From an uncultured Tissierellia bacterium (GTDB lineage: Bacteria > Bacillota > Clostridia > Tissierellales > Peptoniphilaceae): a stretch of DNA of 46,160 bases. The stretch is taken from positions 1 through 46,160 of the forward strand of contig CABTWE010000006.1 of the NCBI GenBank assembly GCA_902488465.1, read 5' to 3'. Every line of letters begins with the position of its first letter. Positions within the stretch are counted from its first letter, which is position 1. Positions 24,501 through 33,524 of this stretch are shown here, one piece after another. Made by a program: the position numbers and the translations under genes. The notes below the pieces were generated by a model. It saw nothing but the letters and a program-made list of their open reading frames with translations, was not told the DNA's origin and searched no databases.

Positions 24501-27500
24501 TTGATGCAACGAAGACTAGAGATCTTAAAGTCATGAACGTTTCTCAATTTGTGCGCGGTATTTTAAACTCAAGAAGAAATACTGCATCCGGACTTAAGCC
24601 AAGTAGATTAAAGATATTGGGCGATCTAAAGTGGGACGGTAGGATATATAATCCTCACCATGTAGAAAAGAAAGAATTTGGCGGAAAAGAATATGAAGAG
24701 ATAATTGGCGGTGAATATCCACTTGCAGAAGGTCAATATTATTACGAGTTTATGTATAGACTTACACCTGACTATCCATGGCAAAAGTCATATATACCTG
24801 TTAAGATTGACAACACTAAACCAACGATAGAGTCAGTCGACGTTACAGATCCTAATAAGATTAAGATAGTAGCTAAGGACACTTATCACAAGCAAAAAGA
24901 AGAATTTAAAGACAGAACTTTCTACCTTACAGACCAAGCCGAAATGCCGGAGAAGTTTGAAGAAGTTGAAAGAAAAGTTTGGTTTGTTGGCGCAAATCTT
25001 GACAAAGACTATGATGATACTAAAAAATTGACTGTATATAGGGAAGATGATGGAAACTACGTAATAGAAAAAACTTCCAAAGATTTGATAGGAAGCAAAG
25101 TAACTATAGCAGCTCTTGATGGCGCAAGTAACGTTTCTGATGAATATGTTTTAAAATTTGCAGAACCTCAAGATGGAAAAGTTAAAGTTGAGCTATTTAG
25201 AATTGAAAGAAAAATGGTCGGCTTTAATGAAGAAGAGAAAGAAATTCTTATAAATGAAGCAGAGATAGCAGAAAATAAGTTTGACAAAAATGAAGAGTCA
25301 AAGCCATCTGATGATGACAATGAGGATGACGATGATAAAACTACACAGGATATGCCGGATTTTGAAATTTATGAAGGCAGCACATATAGAGCACTCGAAG
25401 CACAAGACTTAAGAAAAGTTATAGTACAACCGGTTCAAAGAAAAGTAAAAAATCAATTTACAGGTGACGAAAGTATAGAAGATGTCTATGCCGACTATGA
25501 GCACAATCTTGATAAAAACGGAGAACCGACTAAATATGAAAACGGAGATCCGCTGGAGTATCACAATGAAACTTTGGAGGAACTTAAAAATAGCGGCTAT
25601 ATCGGAGAGATGACACCTAATGAAGACGGTGGCTTCAACATACGCGGAAAAATTTTAAATGCCAACAAGAAAACTAAAGTGTACTTTGCGTCAAAAGGAA
25701 TGAAGAAACTTTTTAGAACAGCTAAAGTTCAAACTTTAAACTATAATGATAAAGACAAAACACTTGAATTTGACTTCTATGCTAATGTAAACGACGATAG
25801 CGACTCCACAAAAGATTACAATGATGAAGTTTATATCACCGCAAAAAATGGTTCTGAAAAGAAAACAATTAAGATTAGAATGCCAAAGAGAGAGGTTAAG
25901 AAGGAGAAAGGAACGGCTCCGGTTATACCTGACTTGCATTCTATCGAAGACTCCGCAACAGGTAATTTTAACAACAAGGTTAAAGCAGTGGATGATAACG
26001 GCAAAAAGAGATATTTTGTAAGGACATTCTTTAAAATTGCGGATGGATACACTATAAAACTTGTATGCTACAACCCTGGAAAGAAGGGCCTCGAAGCTAT
26101 TGAAGACGCAAAATATTATTCAAGCGATATGTCTGAAGAATATGTCGATATAGAAATTCTGCCAGGATTCAATATGCTTAGAATGGAAGTATTTAAGGCT
26201 GAGACAAAAGACAAAGTCAATGAAGATGATGTTTATGAATCAAAAGGTTTCTGTTTATATTATGACGAAGACGGTCCGGAACTTGATATGAATACTGCAA
26301 GCTTCAATCCTGACAAAAATGGAACTTTATATATAAAGAAGAGCCCACTTGTTGTTGAAGGCGTTGTAGGAGACAAGGGCGGATTCAACTGGCACATGAG
26401 AATAAACGAAAGCATGGTTGACGAGTACCTTATCTATGGGGATTTAACAAGTGACAACCACAGACCGTTTAGAGTTGAAATCCCGTGCAAGGACAAAGAT
26501 GTTATGGACTGGAATGTAAAGGACTATGCAGGAAATTCACCGGATAATTTCAAAGCACAACATATAATAAGAATTGACAATACAAAGCCTGAAATTACAA
26601 TTGAGCCTGAAGTTCAAGGCGATGACTATAATATCAGTGGAGAAAATTCAAAATTAGGCATAACGATAACTGACAAGGTCGACAACGGTGACAAAGGAAG
26701 CATAATGCTCAAAGAAGTTTTTGTAAACGGTAAACAATTTGATGCAGATAAAAAGCTTGAAGAATATCCACAAAAGGACGGCAAGTACACCATATATGTT
26801 CGTGCAGTTGACTATGCGTATAATGCAAGTGTAAAGACTTATATTTATGATCCGAATGCAAGTGAAAATAAGATTGTAGAAGTACCAAATGAAAAATTTA
26901 CGGTTACAGTTGACAGAGATAATGGCGAAACAGCAAAAGAATTTAAAGTTAACAAAGGTGAAGACTTTACACTTCCAGCAGCAGATTTCGAAATGCCTGA
27001 AGGAAAAGTTTTTGTAGGATGGGATGTGGAAGGTACGACTATGAATCCATCCAAAACTATATTTGTTGACAAAAATACAACTGTTCGTGCAATCTACAAA
27101 AATAAAGAAGAAAAGGTTTATGTAAATATTCACTTTGAAAGAAACGGCGGACGTGATAACATGGAAGATATTAAAGCTGAAGTCGGAGCTAAGGTTAAAC
27201 TTCCACTAAACGGTTTTGCTGCACCGAGCGACAAATCTTTTGACTATTGGATGGTTAAGGGAGAAAAGAAAAATCCGGGAGATACAATTGTAGTTGACGG
27301 AGAATTGACGGTTACAGCAATTTGGAAAACTGAAATGAGAAAACCGGAAGTAAAACCGGATGTTCCGTTCGTTCCATACACTCCGGAAGAAGGACATGAT
27401 TATTTCAAACCGCACAGAAGAATAAATAACAAAAAAGATGTAACTAAGGAAAAGAAAAATGAAAATAAAACAGAGACTGCTGTAGTTAAAGACGAAGGCA

Positions 27501-28069
27501 AAAAAACAACCGCAGATGTGAACACAGACTACAATTCGCATTGGGCAAAAAATGCTATCGTCGAATGTTTCGCAAAAGGTATCTTTAATGACTTTGCAAA
27601 CAAGACTGTGTTTATGCCGGAAAAACCGACAACAAGAGCGGAATTTGTGACTGCACTTGGAAGGCTTATGAATATAAATCCTGCGGAGTTTAACAAAAAC
27701 ATATTTGAAGATGTCGACAGTAATGAATTCTATGCACCGTTTATTAATTGGGCAGCATCAAAGAAGATTGTTTTAGGTGTTGATGCAAAGCATTTTGAGC
27801 CGAACAAGACTCTTACACGTGAGCAAATGGCTGCGATTATCGTAAGACTATTTAGAACTTACGGCTATAAATTCAATACAAATCTTATGAATCCTATTTA
27901 TAAAGACGACAAAGCGATTTCAGATTGGGCAAAAGAAGAAGTTTATGAACTTACAAATATCGGAGTTGTTCAAGGAAATGATGATTCAACTTTTAACCCT
28001 AAAGGATTTTTAAAACGAGGAGAGCTTGCAGAGCTTGTTTTAAAACTTACAAAAAAACTTGAGAAATAG
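21578..28069 (+). CDS. Giant cell-surface subtilisin-family protease with SLH anchor
   Basis: The 2163-residue S8 protease of the C5a-peptidase/lactocepin type begins with a signal peptide ending near VRA (residue 28). The catalytic triad is Asp196 (NIDSGMD), His257 (DPHGMHIGG) and Ser629 (SGTSMATP), with oxyanion Asn359 (ATGNY). A protease-associated domain is inserted at about 430-545. A Fn3-like C5a-peptidase region follows, then long beta/Ig-like modules, an Asp-rich linker near 1245, two InlB-type B-repeats (about 1771-1916) and three SLH domains (1984-2163) for cell-wall attachment. The ATG at 21578 has AAAGGAG upstream; an upstream in-frame start would cross the Fur box. It probably degrades host or environmental proteins to feed the peptide importers. 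Confidence 0.92.
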   Translation: MRQRILSLFTAGAMIFSSMVGLTRNVRASENVETVSLFESKTGVETHGDGLMMIDNVSKKGGRNSADADVQSVSYALTEKDFGEKTVYIVELSSEEMRSAVKEALLKLPQTEIKYEYNILFNGLAVETGDGFLDYILHIDGVKSVERAEKVIPLMENARELTHVNEASDYLEKIGADENSIGRAFDGRGMLIANIDSGMDARHKDMRLDPEAEKVAKIKKPTEFGMSMKIPHGFNYMDGGKDTVDNYPDGSFYHDPHGMHIGGILAANATAEDLKNHRGIRGIAPNAQVLSYKIYTYTSEAFAGDETMFHAFEDCIKHDVDVISISSGFHGTGLKGEKYWGAIRTLREKGIPVCVATGNYATASSDSSWDRYANNALNMTDTGNVTRTAAHEDAIAVGSARNTKIRFNAVNIGDQKFKYSQIGAFFDKTKFPSKEYDFVYLGKCQDEDILGKDLAGKIVVMDRIFSTDMKYAFKKVRDKGAVGVIVVNTVSYYNRDDWEAIPAMGYEEDEKTKVQVFSISGEDGVKLWSMIKSYDGDTNYKSDGKYRVDMNKYNALKPTVGQEHKLMLDFNVEDIILDEQRSVPAGSTSWGPRNDLLLKPDVSAPGKNIYSTLNVVDGESRYGYMSGTSMATPVVSASTVIIRPRLKKLVETKVLKDMDIDLVSLTKIMLQNTASPMLDETTENDGKYLFASPRQQGAGLINVLKATKNNVIVSSKALGSDGETNSYGSVSLREIKSGEKTFTITLSNTSDKDIKFTVSASPVTTDGNIPKLKLDELNSTEDKGKTVAEIHPEIVNGAEIKFDAEEITVPANSNFNLSATMKTGDAHNQFVESFIKFESKDEEANPSLSMPVMGFAGDWNNEPIIDKWAWEEGSKSAEVVGYDENGKPKRPGTLNSGVGGDHDIDDFHPAGVLQNTRDGNPKLKQDSELFSLNNNISLNNSVSRSDVVKDFEAIPNVTPSPLILRSASNAKISIVDATKTRDLKVMNVSQFVRGILNSRRNTASGLKPSRLKILGDLKWDGRIYNPHHVEKKEFGGKEYEEIIGGEYPLAEGQYYYEFMYRLTPDYPWQKSYIPVKIDNTKPTIESVDVTDPNKIKIVAKDTYHKQKEEFKDRTFYLTDQAEMPEKFEEVERKVWFVGANLDKDYDDTKKLTVYREDDGNYVIEKTSKDLIGSKVTIAALDGASNVSDEYVLKFAEPQDGKVKVELFRIERKMVGFNEEEKEILINEAEIAENKFDKNEESKPSDDDNEDDDDKTTQDMPDFEIYEGSTYRALEAQDLRKVIVQPVQRKVKNQFTGDESIEDVYADYEHNLDKNGEPTKYENGDPLEYHNETLEELKNSGYIGEMTPNEDGGFNIRGKILNANKKTKVYFASKGMKKLFRTAKVQTLNYNDKDKTLEFDFYANVNDDSDSTKDYNDEVYITAKNGSEKKTIKIRMPKREVKKEKGTAPVIPDLHSIEDSATGNFNNKVKAVDDNGKKRYFVRTFFKIADGYTIKLVCYNPGKKGLEAIEDAKYYSSDMSEEYVDIEILPGFNMLRMEVFKAETKDKVNEDDVYESKGFCLYYDEDGPELDMNTASFNPDKNGTLYIKKSPLVVEGVVGDKGGFNWHMRINESMVDEYLIYGDLTSDNHRPFRVEIPCKDKDVMDWNVKDYAGNSPDNFKAQHIIRIDNTKPEITIEPEVQGDDYNISGENSKLGITITDKVDNGDKGSIMLKEVFVNGKQFDADKKLEEYPQKDGKYTIYVRAVDYAYNASVKTYIYDPNASENKIVEVPNEKFTVTVDRDNGETAKEFKVNKGEDFTLPAADFEMPEGKVFVGWDVEGTTMNPSKTIFVDKNTTVRAIYKNKEEKVYVNIHFERNGGRDNMEDIKAEVGAKVKLPLNGFAAPSDKSFDYWMVKGEKKNPGDTIVVDGELTVTAIWKTEMRKPEVKPDVPFVPYTPEEGHDYFKPHRRINNKKDVTKEKKNENKTETAVVKDEGKKTTADVNTDYNSHWAKNAIVECFAKGIFNDFANKTVFMPEKPTTRAEFVTALGRLMNINPAEFNKNIFEDVDSNEFYAPFINWAASKKIVLGVDAKHFEPNKTLTREQMAAIIVRLFRTYGYKFNTNLMNPIYKDDKAISDWAKEEVYELTNIGVVQGNDDSTFNPKGFLKRGELAELVLKLTKKLEK

Positions 28070-28113
28070 TTTTTCCCCCTTGCGGGGGGTACATATATTG
28101 GTTGTCTTTGTGA

Positions 28114-28142
28114 TTGACACCAAATGCACCATGTGATATAAT
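28114..28142 (+). promoter_or_regulatory. Consensus promoter of the PsiE-like gene and tRNA-Arg cluster
   Basis: TTGACA (28114-28119), 17 bases and TATAAT (28137-28142) make a perfect promoter. The upstream gap holds a CCCCC/GGGGG hairpin (28075-28088) without a T-run. Confidence 0.82.
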
Positions 28143-28175
28143 TATTATAATCTTTTCGAAAGGAATACGAATGTT

Positions 28176-28796
28176 ATGAAGTGCACGCCGAATGAAATTA
28201 TGAAAAAAATGCTCCATGTGCTTGAATATGCAATTTGTGTAATCATTTTGATTGCGGTTGTTGCAGGGCTTCCTGATTTGTTCAGATATATTTGGGAGTT
28301 CGCGAAAAATCCGTCTTCGATTATAAGCTATAAAGCTTTTTCGGATTTTTTAAAGCATGCATTGATGTTGGTTGTTGGGATTGAGCTTATTTATATGATT
28401 ATAAGCCATCAAAACGAAAACATTTTGACGCTTGTTTTGTTTGTTATAGCGAGAAAGATGCTCGTGTTCGCAGACGGCATGGTCGATATTGTGCTTGGAA
28501 CTGTAAGTATCGTGTTGATTTTCATTACGCTTAAGTTCATTGTAATCAGAGAGTATAACATAAAGAAGCTTGACGGAACTTTTTCAGCAAGCATTTCCTT
28601 GAAGGATTTGAAAAATAATCACAATATGAATATTGATTCTTCGGAAAACACACTTGGTGGTCTTGTTGCAAGACTTGCAGATGAGATGGGAAATAAGCCT
28701 AATGAAGGTGACGTTTATTCGTATGAAGGTTATGATTTTTCAATTAAAAAGATGACCGACGGTGTTATTGATCGTATTTTAATTACAAAGAAATAG
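28176..28796 (+). CDS. PsiE-like membrane protein with C-terminal CorC/HlyC-type domain
   Basis: The 206-residue protein has about four membrane segments (near 14-34, 55-75, 83-101 and 105-123) resembling the phosphate-starvation PsiE family. A cytoplasmic C-terminal part (about 157-206) matches the transporter-associated CorC_HlyC fold: TLGGLVARLADEMGNKP, then GDVYSYEGYDFSIKKM and DRILI. That domain usually binds ligands in ion or magnesium transport proteins. Function is unknown. AAAGGA lies upstream of the ATG. The stop is only 17 bases before a tRNA-Arg gene, with no terminator between. Confidence 0.75.
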   Translation: MKCTPNEIMKKMLHVLEYAICVIILIAVVAGLPDLFRYIWEFAKNPSSIISYKAFSDFLKHALMLVVGIELIYMIISHQNENILTLVLFVIARKMLVFADGMVDIVLGTVSIVLIFITLKFIVIREYNIKKLDGTFSASISLKDLKNNHNMNIDSSENTLGGLVARLADEMGNKPNEGDVYSYEGYDFSIKKMTDGVIDRILITKK

Positions 28797-28813
28797 CTTC
28801 GGCATTTCAATTT

Positions 28814-28890
28814 GCACTTGTAGCTCAGTTGGATAGAGCAACGCCCTCCTAAGGCGGAGGCCGGAGGTTCGACTCCTCTCAGGTGCGCCA
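28814..28890 (+). tRNA. tRNA-Arg (anticodon CCT)
   Basis: Acceptor GCACTTG/CAGGTGC has one wobble. D stem is GCTC/GAGC, anticodon loop CTCCTAA (reads AGG), T stem GGAGG/CCTCT with loop TTCGACT, discriminator G and encoded CCA. The first anticodon-stem pair is A-G. No private promoter is visible, so it may be cut from a transcript starting upstream of the PsiE-like gene. Confidence 0.92.
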
Positions 28891-28897
28891 AAATTCG

Positions 28898-28925
28898 GGA
28901 AGGGGTAAAACCTTTCCTTATTTTA
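28898..28925 (+). terminator. Possible terminator or processing hairpin between the tRNA genes
   Basis: GGAAGGG/CCTTTCC (7 bp, one wobble) is followed by TTATTTTATTT. Confidence 0.45.
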
Positions 28926-28928
28926 TTT

Positions 28929-29004
28929 GTATGTGTAGCTCAATGGATAGAGCGTTCCCCTCCGGAGGGAAAGGCTGGGGGTTCGATTCCTCTCACATAC
29001 GCCA
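28929..29004 (+). tRNA. tRNA-Arg (anticodon CCG)
   Basis: Acceptor GTATGTG/CACATAC, D stem GCTC/GAGC, anticodon stem TTCCC/GGGAA with loop CTCCGGA (reads CGG), T stem GGGGG/CCTCT, discriminator G and encoded CCA. It is a second arginine isoacceptor, 38 bases after the first. Confidence 0.93.
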
Positions 29005-29005
29005 T

Positions 29006-29034
29006 TTGCATATTTATAGATTTTAATATATAAT
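29006..29034 (+). promoter_or_regulatory. Probable promoter of the wal operon
   Basis: TTGCAT (29006-29011), 17 bases and TATAAT (29029-29034). The -35 box is only partly conserved. It starts one base after the second tRNA-Arg. Confidence 0.6.
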
Positions 29035-29095
29035 TATAGTAGAACAGGTGATGCCTGAGACTTGATTAAAAGTGTTTTAAAAAGGGAGGATACCT

Positions 29096-29776
29096 TTGAA
29101 CGATTTAGTTTATGTAGTTGACGATGAAAAAACGATTACGGATATAGTAAAATTTAATCTCGTGCAGGAAGGCTTTGAAGTAAAGACTTTTCCGGACGGC
29201 AAGGAAGCACTTGAAGCGGTTTATGATAAGCCGTGCGACCTTATGCTTCTTGACGTTATGATGCCGGGCATAGGCGGTTTTGAGGTGCTTAAAACTTTGA
29301 GAAAGACTTACACTTTCCCGATTCTTATGCTGACAGCAAAGGAAGAAGAAGTGGACAAGGTTTTGGGTCTTGAACTCGGTGCCGACGATTATATAGTTAA
29401 GCCTTATTCAATGAGAGAACTTATTGCACGTGTCAAGGCAAATCTTAGACGTGTGCAAACGCCGAACACTGCAGGAGATCTCACAAAATATGGGGACCTT
29501 GTAATTGATTCAGGAAAATATGAAGCACAGATTGACGGAGAAAGTGTGAACTTGACAACTAGAGAGTTCGAGCTTTTGAAGTTTTTGTCGGATAGCCAAG
29601 GCCAAGTTTTTACTCGTGAGCAACTTCTTCAAGAAGTTTGGGGTTATGAGTATTTCGGCGACATCAGAACTGTCGACGTTACGATTAGACGTTTGCGTGA
29701 AAAGATTGAAAAACCGGGCGAAGATCCGAGATATATTATTACCAAGAGGGGTATTGGTTATTACTTTGGAGGATAG
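29096..29776 (+). CDS. walR: OmpR-family response regulator WalR
   Basis: The 226-residue regulator controls cell-wall hydrolase genes in Firmicutes. The receiver domain has acidic residues Asp9-Asp10, phosphoacceptor Asp53 (LLDVMMPG), Thr80 and Lys102 (IVKPYS). The C-terminal winged helix (about 128-226) contains LTTREFELLKFL and GDIRTVDVTIRRLREKIE. The start is TTG with GGGAGGA 5 bases upstream. Assignment to WalR rests on the following walK-yycH-yycI-yycJ-rlmH order. Confidence 0.93.
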   Translation: MNDLVYVVDDEKTITDIVKFNLVQEGFEVKTFPDGKEALEAVYDKPCDLMLLDVMMPGIGGFEVLKTLRKTYTFPILMLTAKEEEVDKVLGLELGADDYIVKPYSMRELIARVKANLRRVQTPNTAGDLTKYGDLVIDSGKYEAQIDGESVNLTTREFELLKFLSDSQGQVFTREQLLQEVWGYEYFGDIRTVDVTIRRLREKIEKPGEDPRYIITKRGIGYYFGG

Positions 29777-29778
29777 AG

Positions 29779-31578
29779 ATGCGTTCAATTAAGTGGAGAT
29801 TTGTTTTAATTTATTTTCTACTTGTGCTTGCAGTGCTCCTCATTGTTTCGACGTCCATTATAGGAAGGCTCGATTCGACGCTTACAAACGATAGAATTAT
29901 GAGCGTAAAAAATCAAATAAATTCGCTCCTATCAAGCTCGAGTTATTTCTCGGGTGAGCTTTTAGATGAAAATATCAGAGGTATAAAGGCGTCTTTGAAT
30001 GAAAGACGTTTTTCGGATACCGATGATATTTTTGTGCTTTCAAGCGAAGATTTTGAAACTATTATTGCGTCAAAAACGGATGATTTATCGACTTATGATG
30101 GGCAATACGCTTATAATATTGAGGAGTTAAATGTAGCACTCATAAAAGAAGGATATGCAGGAATTGAGAAGAGCATTATTTTGGAGAATTATGAAACGGG
30201 AATTCGTTCTGCACATTTGGTTGTGCCGATAACGGGTGTCGACAATAAAGTTAAGGGGCTTTGTTATGCTATTATAAATCTAGATGTCATCACAAAAACT
30301 CTTCAAAGTGCAAAGAGAATCATTTTTGACTCGGGACTTATTGCGCTTTTAATAACAATTATTCTAAGCTATTTTATTGCGTCGGGAATTACCGGACCGA
30401 TAAGACAGGTAACAGATGTTTCAAAGAAAATGAGTGAAGGTGACTTCAATCAACGAGTCGAGGTTAAGAGTAACGACGAAATCGGACAACTTTCCAGTAT
30501 GTTTAACCAAATGGCTGTCGAGTTAAAAAATAATATTCAAAGAACTGAACTTGAACGTGCAAAACTGAACACTATTTTCAACCAAATGATCGAAGGTGTT
30601 GTTGCGGTTGACAAGTTTGGAAAAATCATTCACATAAATGAAAAGGGAAGAAATCTTTTCGGGGTGAAAGAAGATATGCCGCTTTCGAACATCGAATTAA
30701 ACCTAAAGACGCTTGGATTAAGTTCGGTCAATTTCCAAAATCCGTTCACACTTGCAGGAGAAGCAGACTTTGTTTTAAATGACAAAAACTACAGAATTCT
30801 TTATGCACCGTTTGAGGACAAAGACTTGAACGTTGGGGGAGTTATTGCGGTTTATCAGGACATGACAAAGGAAAGAAAGCTCGAGGATATGAGACGTGAA
30901 TTTGTAGCAAACGTAAGCCACGAACTAAAAACTCCGATCACATCTATAAAGAGTTATGCGGAAACGCTTATGAAATATCCGGTCGATGACGAGACTGCAA
31001 AGAGCTTTTTGACTGTAATCGACAACGAATCGGACAGAATGGCACACATAGTGCGTGATCTTTTGATTCTTACAACGCTTGACTACAAGACCGAAGAGAA
31101 AAAGCTTTCGCCGGTTTCAATTAATGAACTTTCGCACTCGGCGGTTGAAAGAATGAAGCTGATGGCGAAGGAAAAGAATATGTCGATTTATGAGCATTAT
31201 GAGGATTCACTCTCCGTGCTTGCGGATGAGGAAGATTTGCTTCAGGTTATCATAAATCTTATTTCAAATGCCGTAAAATATACCCCTGACGGTGGAGTTA
31301 TAAATGTTTCAACATCGACAGATGGCATAAATAATTATGTTAGCGTTTCTGACAATGGTGTCGGTATAAAACCTGAAGATCAAAAGAGAATTTTTGACAG
31401 ATTTTATCGTGTTGAAAAGAGTCGTTCAAGGGCTCTTGGCGGCACAGGTCTCGGGCTAGCTATTGCAAAGGAAATGGTAAACAGCATGAACGGCGACATC
31501 AGAGTTGAAAGTGACGGTAGAAACGGTTCTACGTTTACATTAAAATTCAAGGCGGTGAAAGATAATGGAGAGGCTTAA
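29779..31578 (+). CDS. walK: Sensor histidine kinase WalK
   Basis: The 599-residue membrane kinase is partner of WalR. Order: TM1 (about 8-28), extracytoplasmic sensor region, TM2 (about 181-203), HAMP (about 204-256), PAS-type region (about 257-365), HisKA with phospho-His381 in VSHELKTP, and HATPase with NLISNAVKYTPDGG and DNGVGI. Length and layout match WalK of Firmicutes. It starts 2 bases after walR and its end overlaps yycH. Confidence 0.95.
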   Translation: MRSIKWRFVLIYFLLVLAVLLIVSTSIIGRLDSTLTNDRIMSVKNQINSLLSSSSYFSGELLDENIRGIKASLNERRFSDTDDIFVLSSEDFETIIASKTDDLSTYDGQYAYNIEELNVALIKEGYAGIEKSIILENYETGIRSAHLVVPITGVDNKVKGLCYAIINLDVITKTLQSAKRIIFDSGLIALLITIILSYFIASGITGPIRQVTDVSKKMSEGDFNQRVEVKSNDEIGQLSSMFNQMAVELKNNIQRTELERAKLNTIFNQMIEGVVAVDKFGKIIHINEKGRNLFGVKEDMPLSNIELNLKTLGLSSVNFQNPFTLAGEADFVLNDKNYRILYAPFEDKDLNVGGVIAVYQDMTKERKLEDMRREFVANVSHELKTPITSIKSYAETLMKYPVDDETAKSFLTVIDNESDRMAHIVRDLLILTTLDYKTEEKKLSPVSINELSHSAVERMKLMAKEKNMSIYEHYEDSLSVLADEEDLLQVIINLISNAVKYTPDGGVINVSTSTDGINNYVSVSDNGVGIKPEDQKRIFDRFYRVEKSRSRALGGTGLGLAIAKEMVNSMNGDIRVESDGRNGSTFTLKFKAVKDNGEA

Positions 31579-32692
31579 AAGCATTGTACTCAGCGTGCTT
31601 GTTTTGCTGTCAATATTTCTTTCGTACGAGCTTCTTTTTAAAGACAATGTGAGAGAAAACGAGGCCATCAAAATTGACGATAAAAATGTAATAAGCTATA
31701 AAAGGCTTTACAGCACAAATCCGAACAAAGAGCTTTTGGATGCGATTCCGTCAGACGATTTGTCAAATTTTGTTGCGAAAGTTATTTCTAATTCAAAGAG
31801 CTTTCGTGACGAAGACGAAGATATTTTGGATTTTAAAAAGCTTAGCGAGTCGAGAGATAAATCTCCACTTATGCATCGCGGATATCTTGCAATTTCAGGA
31901 TTTGAAATACCGGTAAAACTTTTAAATCTTTCGGTGGATTCAAGAATCGGGGATGTGCCTTTTGAATCATTTAATAAATTTTTTATAGACAATCAGGAAA
32001 AAAGACTTTATATAAAAACTGATGTCGGAATGAAGTCGGCGGAATTTGACGTCGAATTTCATACGAAAGAGTTTAAAAATTCAATACTTTTTGATAAATT
32101 CTTTGTTCCTGAATCCACAAAAGGCGTGAACGCTTTTTCGGTTGTGCAAAATCCAATTTCGTCTTTCAGCAAAAAAGATAGACAGAATTTTGCGGAAAAG
32201 TTTTTGGGAACAAAAAATATTTACGAAATAAATGAAAGATACTCATATATATATTCGAGTGAAACGGCAAGTATCGAAATTAAGAAAAACGGCGATATAG
32301 TTTATCTTAGAAGTCCGGGGCCGGGGAAGATGAATTCAAATCTTTTCGATTCACTCGTTGCATTTAAGAATTTTATAAAGACTTCGCTTCTTTCGTTTTC
32401 GGATTATCGAATTCTTTCTATCGAAAATATTCAAAATAACGGGTTTAAAATTGTCTTTTGCCAAGGAAAATTGCCACACTATTTAAAAGACGGCGAATTT
32501 TATGAGGCGGAAATAAAGAATAATCGTATAACTTATTTTAAATATAATTCCGTTACGGTGAAGGCGTATATGGAAGTTTCGAGAAAGCCGGAAATCGGTG
32601 CATATAAAGCTGCATTTTTAAAAGGCGATGATGCATTTTTCATGTACAACGGACAAAACACCGGAAATATAAATGTTGTGGAGTTGAGGTGA
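31565..32692 (+). CDS. yycH: WalK accessory protein YycH
   Basis: The 375-residue protein has one N-terminal membrane segment (about 6-22) and a large extracytoplasmic part. Recognition is mainly from position and architecture: YycH in Bacillus lies after walK and modulates it through the membrane. Its start overlaps walK by 14 bases. Sequence similarity to classical YycH is weak by eye. Confidence 0.8.
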   Translation: MERLKSIVLSVLVLLSIFLSYELLFKDNVRENEAIKIDDKNVISYKRLYSTNPNKELLDAIPSDDLSNFVAKVISNSKSFRDEDEDILDFKKLSESRDKSPLMHRGYLAISGFEIPVKLLNLSVDSRIGDVPFESFNKFFIDNQEKRLYIKTDVGMKSAEFDVEFHTKEFKNSILFDKFFVPESTKGVNAFSVVQNPISSFSKKDRQNFAEKFLGTKNIYEINERYSYIYSSETASIEIKKNGDIVYLRSPGPGKMNSNLFDSLVAFKNFIKTSLLSFSDYRILSIENIQNNGFKIVFCQGKLPHYLKDGEFYEAEIKNNRITYFKYNSVTVKAYMEVSRKPEIGAYKAAFLKGDDAFFMYNGQNTGNINVVELR

Positions 32693-32696
32693 TTTT

Positions 32697-33515
32697 ATGG
32701 ACTGGAAAAAAGCGAAAACTCTTATGATTTATGTTTTTATATTTATCGATTTGTTTTTGTTGTCATTCATTTATATTCGAAACAAGGACAGAGTCGATAA
32801 TTTTGACATTGAGCCTATTTTGGAAAACCATGATATCAAGATTGATGCGGAGATTCCAAAAAGCATCACGACGGATATTTTGGAGCTCAATTATAAAGTG
32901 TTTACGGATGACGAGATTATGTATAAATTTTTCGACAGTCCACTTGTGAAATCGACACCGGAATCTTCGACATTTAAGGAAGGTGACAAGTCACTAATTC
33001 TTTTAAATAACAAGCAAATTATTTATGTTGACAAGCCGGAAAAGACGGATACAAAAATCGAAACACAGGAAGATGCAGTGAATTTTGCACTTGAATTCTT
33101 AAAGGAACGCGGACTTGATTTCAATCTTAAAGTGCAAAGATTTTCAGAAGCTGATGGAAAGCTTTATACAGTTGAATTTGAAGAAGTTGAGCCGGAGAGT
33201 GGCCTATTTCTCGAAGACGCATTTGCAATTGTATATTTAAATGAAAACGGTATTACGGGATTAAAATATCAGGCGTTTTCCGGAATAAATAAACTTGACG
33301 GAAAGATTTCGATAAGAGATCCGAAGCGTAAACTTTTAAAAATTATCAGAGATCCACTTGCAAAGGGACGTACAATTGTTGATGTTTCGGTCAACTATTA
33401 TTTTAATCCGTCTAATCTTCCGAGTGTTGAAAATATAGACAAAATTACAAGCGGCCTTGCAAATCTTGCTCTTCGAGTGACTCTTGACAACGGCGCGATA
33501 ATACAGATAGACTAG
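32697..33515 (+). CDS. yycI: WalK accessory protein YycI
   Basis: The 272-residue protein opens MDWKKAKTLMIYVFIFIDLFL (residues 1-21 form a membrane anchor), the hallmark start of YycI, followed by an extracytoplasmic domain. With YycH it regulates WalK. GAGGTGAT lies directly before its ATG, 4 bases after yycH ends. Confidence 0.9.
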   Translation: MDWKKAKTLMIYVFIFIDLFLLSFIYIRNKDRVDNFDIEPILENHDIKIDAEIPKSITTDILELNYKVFTDDEIMYKFFDSPLVKSTPESSTFKEGDKSLILLNNKQIIYVDKPEKTDTKIETQEDAVNFALEFLKERGLDFNLKVQRFSEADGKLYTVEFEEVEPESGLFLEDAFAIVYLNENGITGLKYQAFSGINKLDGKISIRDPKRKLLKIIRDPLAKGRTIVDVSVNYYFNPSNLPSVENIDKITSGLANLALRVTLDNGAIIQID

Positions 33516-33524
33516 GTGATTAAT

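Noticed and set aside
28075..28088. CCCCC/GGGGG hairpin as terminator of the giant protease
   Set aside because: The stem is only 5 bp and no T-run follows, so intrinsic termination is unsupported. It may still help termination by another route.
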